Assembly (NCBI GenBank): GCA_024642485.1
Contig: JAHEAY010000011.1
Coordinates: 1-33,510, forward strand
DNA from: Cytophagaceae bacterium
Lineage (GTDB): Bacteria; Bacteroidota; Bacteroidia; Cytophagales; Spirosomataceae
Direction: 5' to 3'
Length of the DNA: 33,510 nt
The position numbers and the translations under genes are program-made. How positions within the stretch are numbered: position 1 is the stretch's first letter; every line of letters starts with the position of its first letter. Below the pieces are notes generated by a model, which was not told the DNA's origin, did no database searches, and worked only from the letters and a program-made list of their open reading frames with translations. Of the stretch, positions 23,517 through 32,696 are shown one piece after another.

Positions 23517-25948
23517 TACTTAAATGTTACAATGGATATTCCTGCACCTCCACGGTCGGCATGTTCATCTTGCACCAATTTGATTTCGCGGTAGCGTTTC
23601 AATTGCTCTTTGACCAAATTGCGCAAAATTCCATCGCCTTTGCCATGTAAAATACGAACCTCAGGTACGCCGAGTAATAGCGCATCATTCATGTATTGAT
23701 CCAAAATCACATAAACTTCCTCGCCGCGTTTACCACGCACATCGAGCGTCAAACCAAAATGGGCCATGCGATCATTCATGTCGATGCCGCGCATGGCTGT
23801 GCGAGCCGACTTTTCCGCTTTAGGCGCCTTAACTTGTTCTAAGCGGTTTAATTTAATCGTGGTGCGGATTCCACCTAAGGCGACAACAGCGTCTTTGCCT
23901 TTCATTTCCATCACTTCACCTATCGCACCTTCACCATCCGCTTGTTTAATCGCTACCCAAGAGCCTACCGCAATTGGTCCGTTGATTGTAGCTTTTTGTG
24001 GTGTAGAAGGAGTTACGGGGGCCTGCACCTTTAATTTTTTCTCTGAAAATTCATTAAGGCCTTTTCGGATTTCCTTGGTTACCTCTTTTTCAGCGGATTT
24101 CTCCTTGATTTCTCGAATGGTTTGTTCGATTTTCTGATTGGCATCTTTGACCAATTGCTTGGCTTCTGCCTTGGCTTGATTGAGCAAACGTTTCTGCTCT
24201 TCTTCCAAATGACTCTTCAGGCTCGCATATTGCTCTTTGATACTTTCAGCCTGTGCTAGTTGAACAGCTAAACTCGTATTTTTTGCCTCCCAAATCTGCT
24301 TCTCCGTCTCCGTTTCCATCAATAACTTGTCGAAATCCACTTGGTTTTTACCCAGTTTTTTTCGTGCATTTTCAATGATTTGATTCGGTAAGCCTATTTT
24401 TTGCGCAATCTCAAAAGCAAAAGAACTACCCGGTTTCCCCATGTCCAAAATGAACTGCGGTTCTAAATGGGTTGTATCGTAACGCATCGCCGCATTAAAT
24501 AATCCTTGCTTGCGATCTGCTAAGCTTTTCAGATTGCCAAAGTGCGTATTGATAGCACCGTATGCGCCTTTATCGGCTAATTTCTCTAAGATCGATTCCG
24601 CGATGGCTCCTCCCAAAGAAGGCTCCGTTCCCGTTCCAAATTCGTCAACCAATAAAAGCGTTTTCTCCTGCGCATGCGCTAGAAAATAACGCATATTGCT
24701 CAAGTGAGAAGAATAGGTACTTAATTCATTTTCGAGATTTTGCTCATCGCCCATATCCAAAAAGATTTGGTCGAAAAAGCCCATGGTTGATCCTTCCGTT
24801 AAAGGAACTAAGCAACCAGCTTGGAATAAATATTGCAATAATCCGATGGTACTCAAAGTCACCGATTTACCCCCGGCATTGGGTCCTGAGACGACCATGA
24901 TGCGTTTTTGGTCATCTAATGTAATATCCAAGGCTTTGATTTTCTTGCCGATTTTAGCGAGCGATTCTTCTAAGATTGGATGTCTCGCGCCTTTCCATTC
25001 CACCCAAGGTATGGATTTTAAATGAGGTAAAATGGCATCGTGTTCGATGGCCCAAACGGCTTTGGCACGTACAAAATCGATGATTCCGAGCCATTGATAC
25101 CAGGCTGTCAACATGGGAACCATCGGACGAACACGATCGGATAAGCGTGAGAGAATTTGAATAATTTCCCGTCGTTCCGCGGATTCCAATGACTTTATCT
25201 CATTGTTTAAAACCAAGGCATCTGCCGGTTCCAAATAAACGGTCTTCCCGGTGTCCGACTCATCCTGCACAAAACCTTTGATTTTGCGCTTATGTTCAGC
25301 AGCTAAGGGAATCACCATCCGACCATTCCGTAGCGTCAACGAAAAATCCTTGCTAACCCAGCCTTCCTTGTAGGCCTGCTGAATATAGGAGTCTAATTTT
25401 TTACGTAGGTTTTGTTCTTCCGCAAAACGTTTTCTTCGCAAATCACCTAGCGCAGCCGAAGCTGTTTCCTTGATTTGACCATTGATGTCAAATACGCGGT
25501 CCAACTCTTGTACGATGGGAATGATTTGTCGGAAATTCGATCCTTGCTCTTCCTCTTTGTTGAGGTAATTCTGCGTGATTTTCGCTATTTCGGGGTATTT
25601 TTCCGCATCAATGTTCGCGAAAAAGCGAATGACTTGATAGAGGATATCTAATCCACGATGCCAATCACGCCATTCTTCAGGTGCTAAATAATGACCTTCT
25701 AGTGTCAAAGGTGCGAACCATGGGCGTAGGTCAAAATAATCTTGTTGGGGCCATTCACCCCCATGCTCCGCCATGATTTGCTTCATCTCGTGCACTTGTT
25801 CTACCCATTGTTTGACAACGGGGAAACGCATGGAGAATTTCATTTTGGCAGCATATTCCGCACCCATCGGGCTTAGACAAGCCTCTTGGATGTGTTCCTT
25901 GATCTGTTGGAACCCTAGTTTTTCAGCAATGTTTTCTGGATAATTCAT
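23516..25948 (-). CDS. mutS2: endonuclease MutS2
   Basis: An 810-aa protein of the MutS2 family, lacking the mismatch-recognition domain of MutS. The lever/clamp helices (1-300) precede the ATPase with Walker A SGPNAGGKS (354-362) and Walker B LLLVDEFGTGTEP (near 430). A long coiled-coil segment (about 520-640) leads to a KOW-like region and a C-terminal Smr nuclease domain with LDVRGKRGEE and HGKGDG. MutS2 suppresses homologous recombination and, in Bacillus, acts on collided ribosomes. It overlaps the upstream dehydrogenase by 4 bases (ATGA) and the downstream lipoprotein by one base. Confidence 0.97.
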   Translation of the reverse strand: MNYPENIAEKLGFQQIKEHIQEACLSPMGAEYAAKMKFSMRFPVVKQWVEQVHEMKQIMAEHGGEWPQQDYFDLRPWFAPLTLEGHYLAPEEWRDWHRGLDILYQVIRFFANIDAEKYPEIAKITQNYLNKEEEQGSNFRQIIPIVQELDRVFDINGQIKETASAALGDLRRKRFAEEQNLRKKLDSYIQQAYKEGWVSKDFSLTLRNGRMVIPLAAEHKRKIKGFVQDESDTGKTVYLEPADALVLNNEIKSLESAERREIIQILSRLSDRVRPMVPMLTAWYQWLGIIDFVRAKAVWAIEHDAILPHLKSIPWVEWKGARHPILEESLAKIGKKIKALDITLDDQKRIMVVSGPNAGGKSVTLSTIGLLQYLFQAGCLVPLTEGSTMGFFDQIFLDMGDEQNLENELSTYSSHLSNMRYFLAHAQEKTLLLVDEFGTGTEPSLGGAIAESILEKLADKGAYGAINTHFGNLKSLADRKQGLFNAAMRYDTTHLEPQFILDMGKPGSSFAFEIAQKIGLPNQIIENARKKLGKNQVDFDKLLMETETEKQIWEAKNTSLAVQLAQAESIKEQYASLKSHLEEEQKRLLNQAKAEAKQLVKDANQKIEQTIREIKEKSAEKEVTKEIRKGLNEFSEKKLKVQAPVTPSTPQKATINGPIAVGSWVAIKQADGEGAIGEVMEMKGKDAVVALGGIRTTIKLNRLEQVKAPKAEKSARTAMRGIDMNDRMAHFGLTLDVRGKRGEEVYVILDQYMNDALLLGVPEVRILHGKGDGILRNLVKEQLKRYREIKLVQDEHADRGGAGISIVTFK

Positions 25949-26853
25949 AGCTGATAATGGGTTTTAATTTTGTCGATGAGCGCATCGTTAATTTTCCAAT
26001 AACTTTCTGTGGTCCAACCTGCTACATGCGGGCTGAATAAGGTCATGGGATGTGAGGCAATTTGATCAAATAGCGTTTTTTCTGTAGCTGTCCATGTGGC
26101 CAATTTTTCATTGGGCAACACATCTAAAGCCAAACCACGTAATTTACTGCTCGATAATCCTGCAGCTAATGCTTCCAAAGAACAAACGCCACCCCGCGAA
26201 CTGTTGATCAATACGATGGGTTTTTTAAATTGTTCAATAAATGCTGAATTAACCATCTCCTTCGTTTCGTCCGTTAAGGGAACGTGTAAACTTAGGATGT
26301 CAGCTTGCTCGAAAATATCCTTTAATGCATGAGTCGCTGGCGCATATTTGTCATAGGCCAAAATATTCATGTCGAAACCTTGCAGTTTCTTGGCAAGACT
26401 TTGACCCATATTTCCATAGCCGATGATGCCCAAAGTTTTGCCTTGTAACTCCCAGCCCCGATTTCCTTCGCGGTCCCAAATTCCATTGCGAACTTGTGTA
26501 TCTGCTGTATTAATTTTCCGAGCTAGCGTAATTAATTGGCCGATTACATGTTCCGCCACCGCATCGCGATTGCCTTCGTTGGCACTAAAAACAGCGATTT
26601 GATTCGCTGAACAATAAGCCTCATCGATCAAATCCAATCCGGCTCCCGCACGGGCAATGAATTCTAATGTAGATCCTTCCAGTTCTTTGGTCCCGAGCGA
26701 CATTTTTGAACGAAGTACTAAGCCTTGATAGCCTGCTAATTGCACCTCTTTCGGGTGAATTTGTGGCTGTTCGTCTACCTCAAAGCCCAAGGAACGTAAA
26801 TCCGCAGCGAGGGATGGGTGAACTTCATCAATGATCAAGACCTTTTTTGCCAT
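25945..26853 (-). CDS. D-2-hydroxyacid dehydrogenase (phosphoglycerate/phosphoerythronate dehydrogenase-like)
   Basis: A 302-aa NAD-dependent dehydrogenase of the SerA/PdxB superfamily. The nucleotide-binding motif GIIGYGNMG lies at 142-150; catalytic candidates are R220 in NSSRGG, E249 in LPNEKL and H276 in SPHVAG. There is no ACT or other regulatory C-terminal domain. The gene is 3 bases downstream of pdxA. In the DXP-dependent vitamin B6 pathway PdxB, a member of this superfamily, makes the precursor that leads to the PdxA substrate. The neighbourhood therefore suggests a 4-phosphoerythronate dehydrogenase role, although a serine-pathway 3-phosphoglycerate dehydrogenase is equally compatible with the sequence. 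Confidence 0.9.
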   Translation of the reverse strand: MAKKVLIIDEVHPSLAADLRSLGFEVDEQPQIHPKEVQLAGYQGLVLRSKMSLGTKELEGSTLEFIARAGAGLDLIDEAYCSANQIAVFSANEGNRDAVAEHVIGQLITLARKINTADTQVRNGIWDREGNRGWELQGKTLGIIGYGNMGQSLAKKLQGFDMNILAYDKYAPATHALKDIFEQADILSLHVPLTDETKEMVNSAFIEQFKKPIVLINSSRGGVCSLEALAAGLSSSKLRGLALDVLPNEKLATWTATEKTLFDQIASHPMTLFSPHVAGWTTESYWKINDALIDKIKTHYQL

Positions 26854-26856
26854 AGA

Positions 26857-27864
26857 CTAAACGTGCATGCGGTTTTTGACCAAATCGATAGCTAGAAAAA
26901 ATGCATGTAAAAACGAGCTTGGGTCAGCTTCATTTTTACCTGCGATGTCATAAGCCGTTCCATGATCAGGTGATGTACGAATGATCGGTAAACCCGCCGT
27001 GAAATTCACACCCGTCTCAAAAGCAATATATTTAAACGGAATCAATCCTTGGTCATGGTACATGCCCAAAACACCATCAAATTCCTTGAATTGTGCTTTT
27101 CCGAAGAAACCATCGGCCGGGTAAGGCCCGAAAACCAAAACACCTTTCTTGCGGTATTCTTCTATCACCGGTTGGATGATTTCCAGTTCTTCTTGACCTA
27201 ATAAGCCCGACTCGCCCGCATGTGGATTCAATCCCAATACGGCTAATTTAGGTTTCTCGATGGCAAAATCTTCTTGTAAACTCTGCAAGAAAACGTCGAT
27301 CTTATTTTTGATTAATTCCTTCGTCAAGGCTTTGCTGACATCTTGCAAGGGTAGGTGACCGGTCGCAACACCCATGCGGAAGCCTTCACTTACCATCATC
27401 ATCAAGGAGTTTTTCGCCTCGAAACGTTCGGTTAAGTATTCTGTGTGGCCAGGGAATTTGAAGTCCTCCGACTGGATATTATGCTTGTTGATAGGAGCAG
27501 TAACTAATGCGGCTAATAATCCCTTGTCTAAATCTTGTGCGGCACGGTCTAAGCAAGCAAATGCAGCTTTACCGGCTTCAGGGGTTACTTTTCCAGGTTC
27601 TACAACGGTGTTGGAATCGTCCCAACAAGTAATCAACGAAGTATGTCCTTCTGTTGCTTCTTCCATGGAACCAATGCTTTTGATTGACCAATCTTGTAGA
27701 TCTAATTGCTTTCGGTAGAATTTAACGACTTGTTGGGAGCCATAAATCACCGGTGTACACCATTTTAAGATACGCTGACTGCCTAAGGCTTTTAAAATGA
27801 CTTCGGGACCAATGCCGTTGTAGTCGCCTAAGGTTATGCCAATAAAAGGTTTCGTTGCGCTCAT
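26857..27864 (-). CDS. pdxA: 4-hydroxythreonine-4-phosphate dehydrogenase
   Basis: Oxidises 4-phosphohydroxy-L-threonine in pyridoxal phosphate synthesis. It is 335 aa, the normal length. Family motifs include GITLGDYNGIGPEV (9-22), TAPINKHNI, FPGHTEYL and the metal-binding histidines H170, H215 (NPHAGESGLLG) and H270 (MYHDQGLIPFK), equivalent to E. coli H166, H211 and H266. It leads the operon pdxA, 2-hydroxyacid dehydrogenase, mutS2, TPR lipoprotein, with gaps or overlaps of 1-4 bases throughout. It is divergent from pyruvate carboxylase across 198 bases. Confidence 0.96.
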   Translation of the reverse strand: MSATKPFIGITLGDYNGIGPEVILKALGSQRILKWCTPVIYGSQQVVKFYRKQLDLQDWSIKSIGSMEEATEGHTSLITCWDDSNTVVEPGKVTPEAGKAAFACLDRAAQDLDKGLLAALVTAPINKHNIQSEDFKFPGHTEYLTERFEAKNSLMMMVSEGFRMGVATGHLPLQDVSKALTKELIKNKIDVFLQSLQEDFAIEKPKLAVLGLNPHAGESGLLGQEELEIIQPVIEEYRKKGVLVFGPYPADGFFGKAQFKEFDGVLGMYHDQGLIPFKYIAFETGVNFTAGLPIIRTSPDHGTAYDIAGKNEADPSSFLHAFFLAIDLVKNRMHV

Positions 27865-28062
27865 ATAAAATGGGTGAATTTTGGGCTTGCAAGTTAAGAA
27901 ATTTCACAGGAAGGATGTAGATATTTTTTTTGCCCTGCATATTTTGGTAACGAAGCCTATAAAAATTGTAAATTTTCAAGTTTTGCCAAATAAAATAGCT
28001 GTCATTGTACTTAAATCCCAATTAATTTATCATTTTTGTTACAATGCACTAAAAATATTAGC

Positions 28063-31000
28063 ATGCCAAAATCATACGTTAAGAAAATCTCGAGTCTTCT
28101 CATCGCGAACCGCGGTGAAATTGCCATCCGTATCATGCGTGCCGCTTCTGAACTGGGAATCAGAACTGTTGCGGTTTACACCTTTGAGGATCGCTATTCT
28201 TTACACCGTTATAAAGCGGATGAGGCTTACCAAATTGGTAAGGACAATGAGCCATTAAAACCTTATTTGGATATCGAAGGACTGATTGCTTTGTGTAAGT
28301 CCAAAAAGATCGATGCCATACATCCAGGTTATGGATTCTTATCAGAAAATGTTGGTTTAGCGCGTCGATGCCGTGAAGAAGGCATCGTTTTCGTAGGTCC
28401 GTCTCCTGAAGCCATGAATGCATTAGGGGACAAAGTAGCTGCGAAAGTTGCTGCCTTGAAAGCAAATGTACCGATGATCCAAGATTCGAAAGGAGATATG
28501 TCGGTGTACGAAAATGCCTTATCCGAAGCTCGCCGTATCACATTCCCCGTGATGGTGAAAGCCGCAGCAGGTGGAGGTGGTCGTGGAATGCGTGTCGTTC
28601 GTACGGAAGAGGAATTAGAAAAAGCACATTCAGAAGCGAAAAATGAGGCAAAAAATGCCTTTGGTGATGATACATTGTTCATCGAGAAATTCATCGATGA
28701 TCCTAAGCATATTGAGGTTCAATTACTCGGTGACCAACACGGTAATTTGGTTCACCTTTACGAACGTGATTGTTCCGTACAACGCCGTTTTCAAAAGGTT
28801 GTAGAGGTAGCCCCTTCTTTTGGTTTAAAAGAAGAAACGAAGCAAAAATTATATGCGTACGCTTTGTCTATCGGTAAGGCGGTAAATTATTACAATGCGG
28901 GAACGGTTGAGTTCCTAGTGGATAAAGATGAAAATATCTATTTCATCGAAGTGAATCCGCGTATTCAAGTGGAACACACGATTACCGAAGAGGTAACAGG
29001 AATTGATATCGTGCGTACCCAAATCTTGGTTGCGCAAAATTATAAATTATCCGATCCGGGAATTTTCATCCAAAACCAGGAAGATATTCCATTGAAGGGT
29101 TTTGCGATTCAGTGTCGGATTACCACAGAAGATCCATCGAATGGCTTTAAGCCCGATTTTGGTACGATTATTGCTTACCGTAATGCTGCCGGATTTGGTA
29201 TTCGTTTGGATGAAGGATCATCGTATCCAGGGGTTAAGATTTCGCCTTATTTTGATTCAATGCTGGTAAAAGTTTCTGCCAAAGGTCGTACGCTACGTGG
29301 TGCTTCTGAGCGTTTGAACCGAGCATTGTCGGAGTTCCGTATTCGTGGGGTGAAAACTAATATTCCATTCTTGCGTAATGTGATCACGCATCCCGTGTTC
29401 CAAGAAGGAAATTGTACGGTTCCGTTTATCGCGAATCATCCAGAATTATTTAACATTAAGCCTACACGTGACCGTTCAACAAAAGCGTTGCGCTATTTGG
29501 GTGAGGTAATCGTAAATGGGAATCCTGACGTGAAAGTGAAGCCATCTGCTCCTTTCCGTACACCTATTATTCCTTCTGTGGATGAGTTTGCGGAATTCCC
29601 ACGTGGACACAAACAATTATTGACAGAATTAGGACCTGAGCGTTTCGCGAAACACATTCGCGATTCGAAACAAGTTTTATTTACGGACACAACTTTCCGC
29701 GATGGACACCAATCGCTCTTAGCGACACGTGTTCGTACACAAGATATGTTGGCCGTTGCTTCCGGCTTCGCTAAAACCTTCCCGAATTTATTCTCGATGG
29801 AGGTATGGGGTGGTGCAACTTTTGATGTGGCGATGCGATTCTTGCATGAATCTCCTTGGAAGCGTTTGGAAGAGTTTAGAGAGGCGATGCCAAACATGCT
29901 TTTACAGATGTTGTTCCGTGGTTCCAATGCCGTGGGGTATTCAGCTTATCCGGATAATTTGATTGAGAAGTTCGTAGAAAAATCATCCGAATCAGGGATC
30001 GATGTCTTCCGTATATTCGATTCCTTGAACTGGATCGATGCAATGAAAGTATCTATCAAAGCAGTTCGTGAGCGCACGCCAGGTATTGCTGAGGCTGCAA
30101 TTTGTTACACTGGTGATGTGTTTACAAATGAGAAGTACAACATGCAGTATTATTTGGATTTAGCTCGCCAACTAGAAGATGCGGGAGCGCACATGCTTGC
30201 CATTAAAGATATGGCTGGTTTGTTACGTCCATTCCAGGCAGAGAAATTGGTTACTGAATTGAAGAAAGCAGTTGCTATTCCGATTCACTTACATACGCAT
30301 GATACAGCTTCGGTTCAATCGGCTACCTATTTGAAGGCGATTGAGGCGGGTGTTGATGTGGTTGATGGGGCTTTGGCAGCGATGTCTGGCTTAACATCCC
30401 AACCGAATTTGAACTCCTTGGTAGCGATGATGCAAGGTCATCCTTATGATAGTGGATTGGATTTGGATGCCATGAATGATTATTCCAATTATTGGGAAGC
30501 GGTTCGTACGATGTACTTCCCATTTGAGTCGGAATTAAAAGCAGGAACAGCAGAGGTTTATAATAATGAGATTCCGGGTGGGCAATACACCAACTTACGT
30601 GGTCAGGCGATTGCCTTGGGCGTAGGGGATAAGTTTGAATTATTGAAGGACAATTATTCGGAAGCGAATAAGTTATTTGGTGATATTGTTAAGGTAACTC
30701 CATCTTCGAAAGTAGTAGGCGATATGGCCATTTTCATGACGGCAAATAGCTTGTCGGCAGAAGATGTATATGCCAAAGGTTCTACGTTATCTTTCCCAGA
30801 ATCTGTGAAGGATTTCTTCAAAGGAGGATTGGGTCAACCTTATCAAGGTTTTCCAAAGCAATTGCAAGAAATCATCTTAAAAGGAGAAACCGCTTACGAA
30901 GGACGTCCGAACGATAACTTAGCGCCGATTGATTTTGATAAGGATTATGCGGCATTTGTTGCGAAATTCCCTGACAATGAAGGAGGCTTCTTGGATTACT

Positions 31001-31923
31001 TGTCATACAAAATGTATCCAAAGGTTTACGAGGATTATTACAAAAATCAAGCCTTGTATGGTGATTTATCAGCGATGCCTACGCCAGCCTTTTTCTATGG
31101 CTTAAAGCAGGACGAGGAAATCATGATCACGATTGAGCCAGGTAAAACAATCATCGTGAAGTATTTGTATATGTCGGACCCTGATGAATCCGGCTTGCGT
31201 AACATTACGTTTGAATTGAATGGTCAAGCTCGCCGATTGAAAATCTTGGATAAGAATATCAAGGTTGAGCGTGCTCAACATGCCAAAGCGAAAGCCAAAG
31301 GCGATATTGGAGCCCCTTTGCAAGGTCGTTTGAGTCGTATATTGGTGAAACCAGGTGAGGAAGTGAAGAAAAACGCTCCATTGTATGTGATTGAGGCGAT
31401 GAAGATGGAGTCGATTGTTTCGGCGCCGTTTGAGGGGATTATTGGAAATGTAGTTTTGAATGAAGGTACGGTCGTGGAGCAAGAGGATTTGGTATTGACT
31501 TTGGAAGAAGCCAAATTGCCAGAACCTGATGTTGAGGAGTATTTATTCGTTTATGGAACTTTGCGTCGTGATTGTGGCAATGACTTACATCGTTTAATCG
31601 CACGTAACTCGGATTATGTGGGCATGGCGACTTATCAAGGCCAAATGTATCAAGTGGCAGATTATCCGGGAATTATTCCTTCGGAGGATGCCAAAGATCA
31701 GGTGGTAGGGGAGTTGTACTTGCTTTCAAACACGATCAAGTTGTTGAATGTCTTGGATGAATACGAGGAATTTGATCCAGAAAGCTCTGAGAAATCCTTA
31801 TTTGTGCGTGAACATGTGACGGTGAAATTAAAGGACAAGGAAATTACTTCATATGCATATCTTTACAATAAACCCGTTGATTCGAAGAAACGAATTGCTT
31901 CGGGGGATTATTTAAAAGGATAA
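28063..31923 (+). CDS. pyc: pyruvate carboxylase with C-terminal gamma-glutamylcyclotransferase/AIG2-like domain
   Basis: Biotin-dependent, ATP-driven carboxylation of pyruvate to oxaloacetate. Domains in order are biotin carboxylase (about 1-455; ATP-grasp KAAAGGGGRGMRVV, then EVNPRIQVEHTITEE), carboxyltransferase (about 530-800; LFTDTTFRDGHQSLLATRVRT), the allosteric/tetramerisation region and the biotin carrier (about 1085-1150) with K1114 in EAMKMES as the biotinylated lysine. The frame then continues through a short linker (LPEPD) into about 130 residues (1157-1286) that look like a complete AIG2/GGCT fold: YLFVYGTLRRDCGN, DYPGI, VVGELYLL and LDEYEEFDP. Ordinary single-chain pyruvate carboxylases stop near residue 1150. 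The frame is open to a TTG at 28036, but the ATG at 28063 gives the usual N-terminus. A phosphodiesterase gene follows after 4 bases. Confidence 0.95.
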   Translation: MPKSYVKKISSLLIANRGEIAIRIMRAASELGIRTVAVYTFEDRYSLHRYKADEAYQIGKDNEPLKPYLDIEGLIALCKSKKIDAIHPGYGFLSENVGLARRCREEGIVFVGPSPEAMNALGDKVAAKVAALKANVPMIQDSKGDMSVYENALSEARRITFPVMVKAAAGGGGRGMRVVRTEEELEKAHSEAKNEAKNAFGDDTLFIEKFIDDPKHIEVQLLGDQHGNLVHLYERDCSVQRRFQKVVEVAPSFGLKEETKQKLYAYALSIGKAVNYYNAGTVEFLVDKDENIYFIEVNPRIQVEHTITEEVTGIDIVRTQILVAQNYKLSDPGIFIQNQEDIPLKGFAIQCRITTEDPSNGFKPDFGTIIAYRNAAGFGIRLDEGSSYPGVKISPYFDSMLVKVSAKGRTLRGASERLNRALSEFRIRGVKTNIPFLRNVITHPVFQEGNCTVPFIANHPELFNIKPTRDRSTKALRYLGEVIVNGNPDVKVKPSAPFRTPIIPSVDEFAEFPRGHKQLLTELGPERFAKHIRDSKQVLFTDTTFRDGHQSLLATRVRTQDMLAVASGFAKTFPNLFSMEVWGGATFDVAMRFLHESPWKRLEEFREAMPNMLLQMLFRGSNAVGYSAYPDNLIEKFVEKSSESGIDVFRIFDSLNWIDAMKVSIKAVRERTPGIAEAAICYTGDVFTNEKYNMQYYLDLARQLEDAGAHMLAIKDMAGLLRPFQAEKLVTELKKAVAIPIHLHTHDTASVQSATYLKAIEAGVDVVDGALAAMSGLTSQPNLNSLVAMMQGHPYDSGLDLDAMNDYSNYWEAVRTMYFPFESELKAGTAEVYNNEIPGGQYTNLRGQAIALGVGDKFELLKDNYSEANKLFGDIVKVTPSSKVVGDMAIFMTANSLSAEDVYAKGSTLSFPESVKDFFKGGLGQPYQGFPKQLQEIILKGETAYEGRPNDNLAPIDFDKDYAAFVAKFPDNEGGFLDYLSYKMYPKVYEDYYKNQALYGDLSAMPTPAFFYGLKQDEEIMITIEPGKTIIVKYLYMSDPDESGLRNITFELNGQARRLKILDKNIKVERAQHAKAKAKGDIGAPLQGRLSRILVKPGEEVKKNAPLYVIEAMKMESIVSAPFEGIIGNVVLNEGTVVEQEDLVLTLEEAKLPEPDVEEYLFVYGTLRRDCGNDLHRLIARNSDYVGMATYQGQMYQVADYPGIIPSEDAKDQVVGELYLLSNTIKLLNVLDEYEEFDPESSEKSLFVREHVTVKLKDKEITSYAYLYNKPVDSKKRIASGDYLKG

Positions 31924-31927
31924 TTTT

Positions 31928-32674
31928 ATGAAAAAGCTGCTTTTGTTGTTGATGATTTCCAGTACAGTTTGGGGTCAAAATTTGTTGACAAAAGCACATG
32001 CACACAATGATTATGAACACGAGAGGCCTTTTTATGAGGCCTTTTCGTTGGGCTTTGGTTCCATTGAAGTGGATGTTTATGCGGTCAATGGCCAATTGTT
32101 GGTAGCCCATGATGTGAAGGATCTAAAAGCTTCACGGACCTTTCAAAATTTGTATTTGGATCCATTAGTTCAAGTTTTAAGTTCTGGAAAAGCGGGGAAT
32201 TTTCATCAATTATTAATTGATTCGAAAACTTCTGCGGATTCAACTATGCCGCTATTATTGAAGGCCATCGAGCCTTATAAAGACTTATTGCTCAAAAATA
32301 ATTTCCGAATTGTCATTTCGGGCAATCGGCCAGCCGTTTCGGATTATGTCAAATTCCCGAATTGGATTACGTTTGACGGTCGGTCGAATGAGGAAGTCCC
32401 TTCCTTTTTAGCATCCCATGTGGTTTTAGAAAGTGAGGCCTTTTACAAATTCGGCATTTGGAGTGGAACAACTCCGATGTCACCTACATTGCGGACTAAA
32501 TTGAAAAGCTATATCGACAAGGTGCATGCATCTGGCCGAAAAGTTCGTTTGTGGGCAACGCCGGAGGGATTGATGGCTTATCAGACTTTCTTGGATTTAG
32601 GCGTGGATTATATCGGGACTGATCAGTTGGTGGCTTTGGCGGAGTATTTGAAGGCAGCGCGAAGTGGGCAGTAA
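31928..32674 (+). CDS. secreted glycerophosphodiester phosphodiesterase / PI-PLC-like protein
   Basis: A 248-aa protein with a signal peptide (1-17, ending VWGQ). The TIM-barrel phosphodiesterase motifs follow: HAHNDYEH (24-31), the acidic pair in IEVDVY (E47, D49) and VAHD with H61. These match the two histidines and acidic residues of the GDPD/PI-PLC fold. It probably cleaves phosphodiesters such as glycerophosphodiesters in the periplasm; the exact substrate is unknown. It lies 4 bases after pyc. Its stop codon (TAA, 32672-32674) is inside the first unit of a heptamer array. Confidence 0.85.
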   Translation: MKKLLLLLMISSTVWGQNLLTKAHAHNDYEHERPFYEAFSLGFGSIEVDVYAVNGQLLVAHDVKDLKASRTFQNLYLDPLVQVLSSGKAGNFHQLLIDSKTSADSTMPLLLKAIEPYKDLLLKNNFRIVISGNRPAVSDYVKFPNWITFDGRSNEEVPSFLASHVVLESEAFYKFGIWSGTTPMSPTLRTKLKSYIDKVHASGRKVRLWATPEGLMAYQTFLDLGVDYIGTDQLVALAEYLKAARSGQ

Positions 32675-32696
32675 TCAGTAATCAGTTGTCAGTTTC
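32669..32696. repeat. heptamer array (CAGTAAT type) containing the phosphodiesterase stop codon
   Basis: Four in-phase units: CAGTAAT, CAGTAAT, CAGTTGT and CAGTTTC. The last sense codon CAG and the TAA stop of the phosphodiesterase are both part of the first unit. Confidence 0.75.

Noticed and set aside
28036-28062. A TTG start adding nine residues to pyruvate carboxylase.
   Set aside because: The family N-terminus begins just after the ATG at 28063, and the TTG lies in a likely promoter region.
28329-28694. A 121-codon open frame antisense to the biotin carboxylase domain.
   Set aside because: It is a shadow of the conserved pyc frame, with low-complexity translation.
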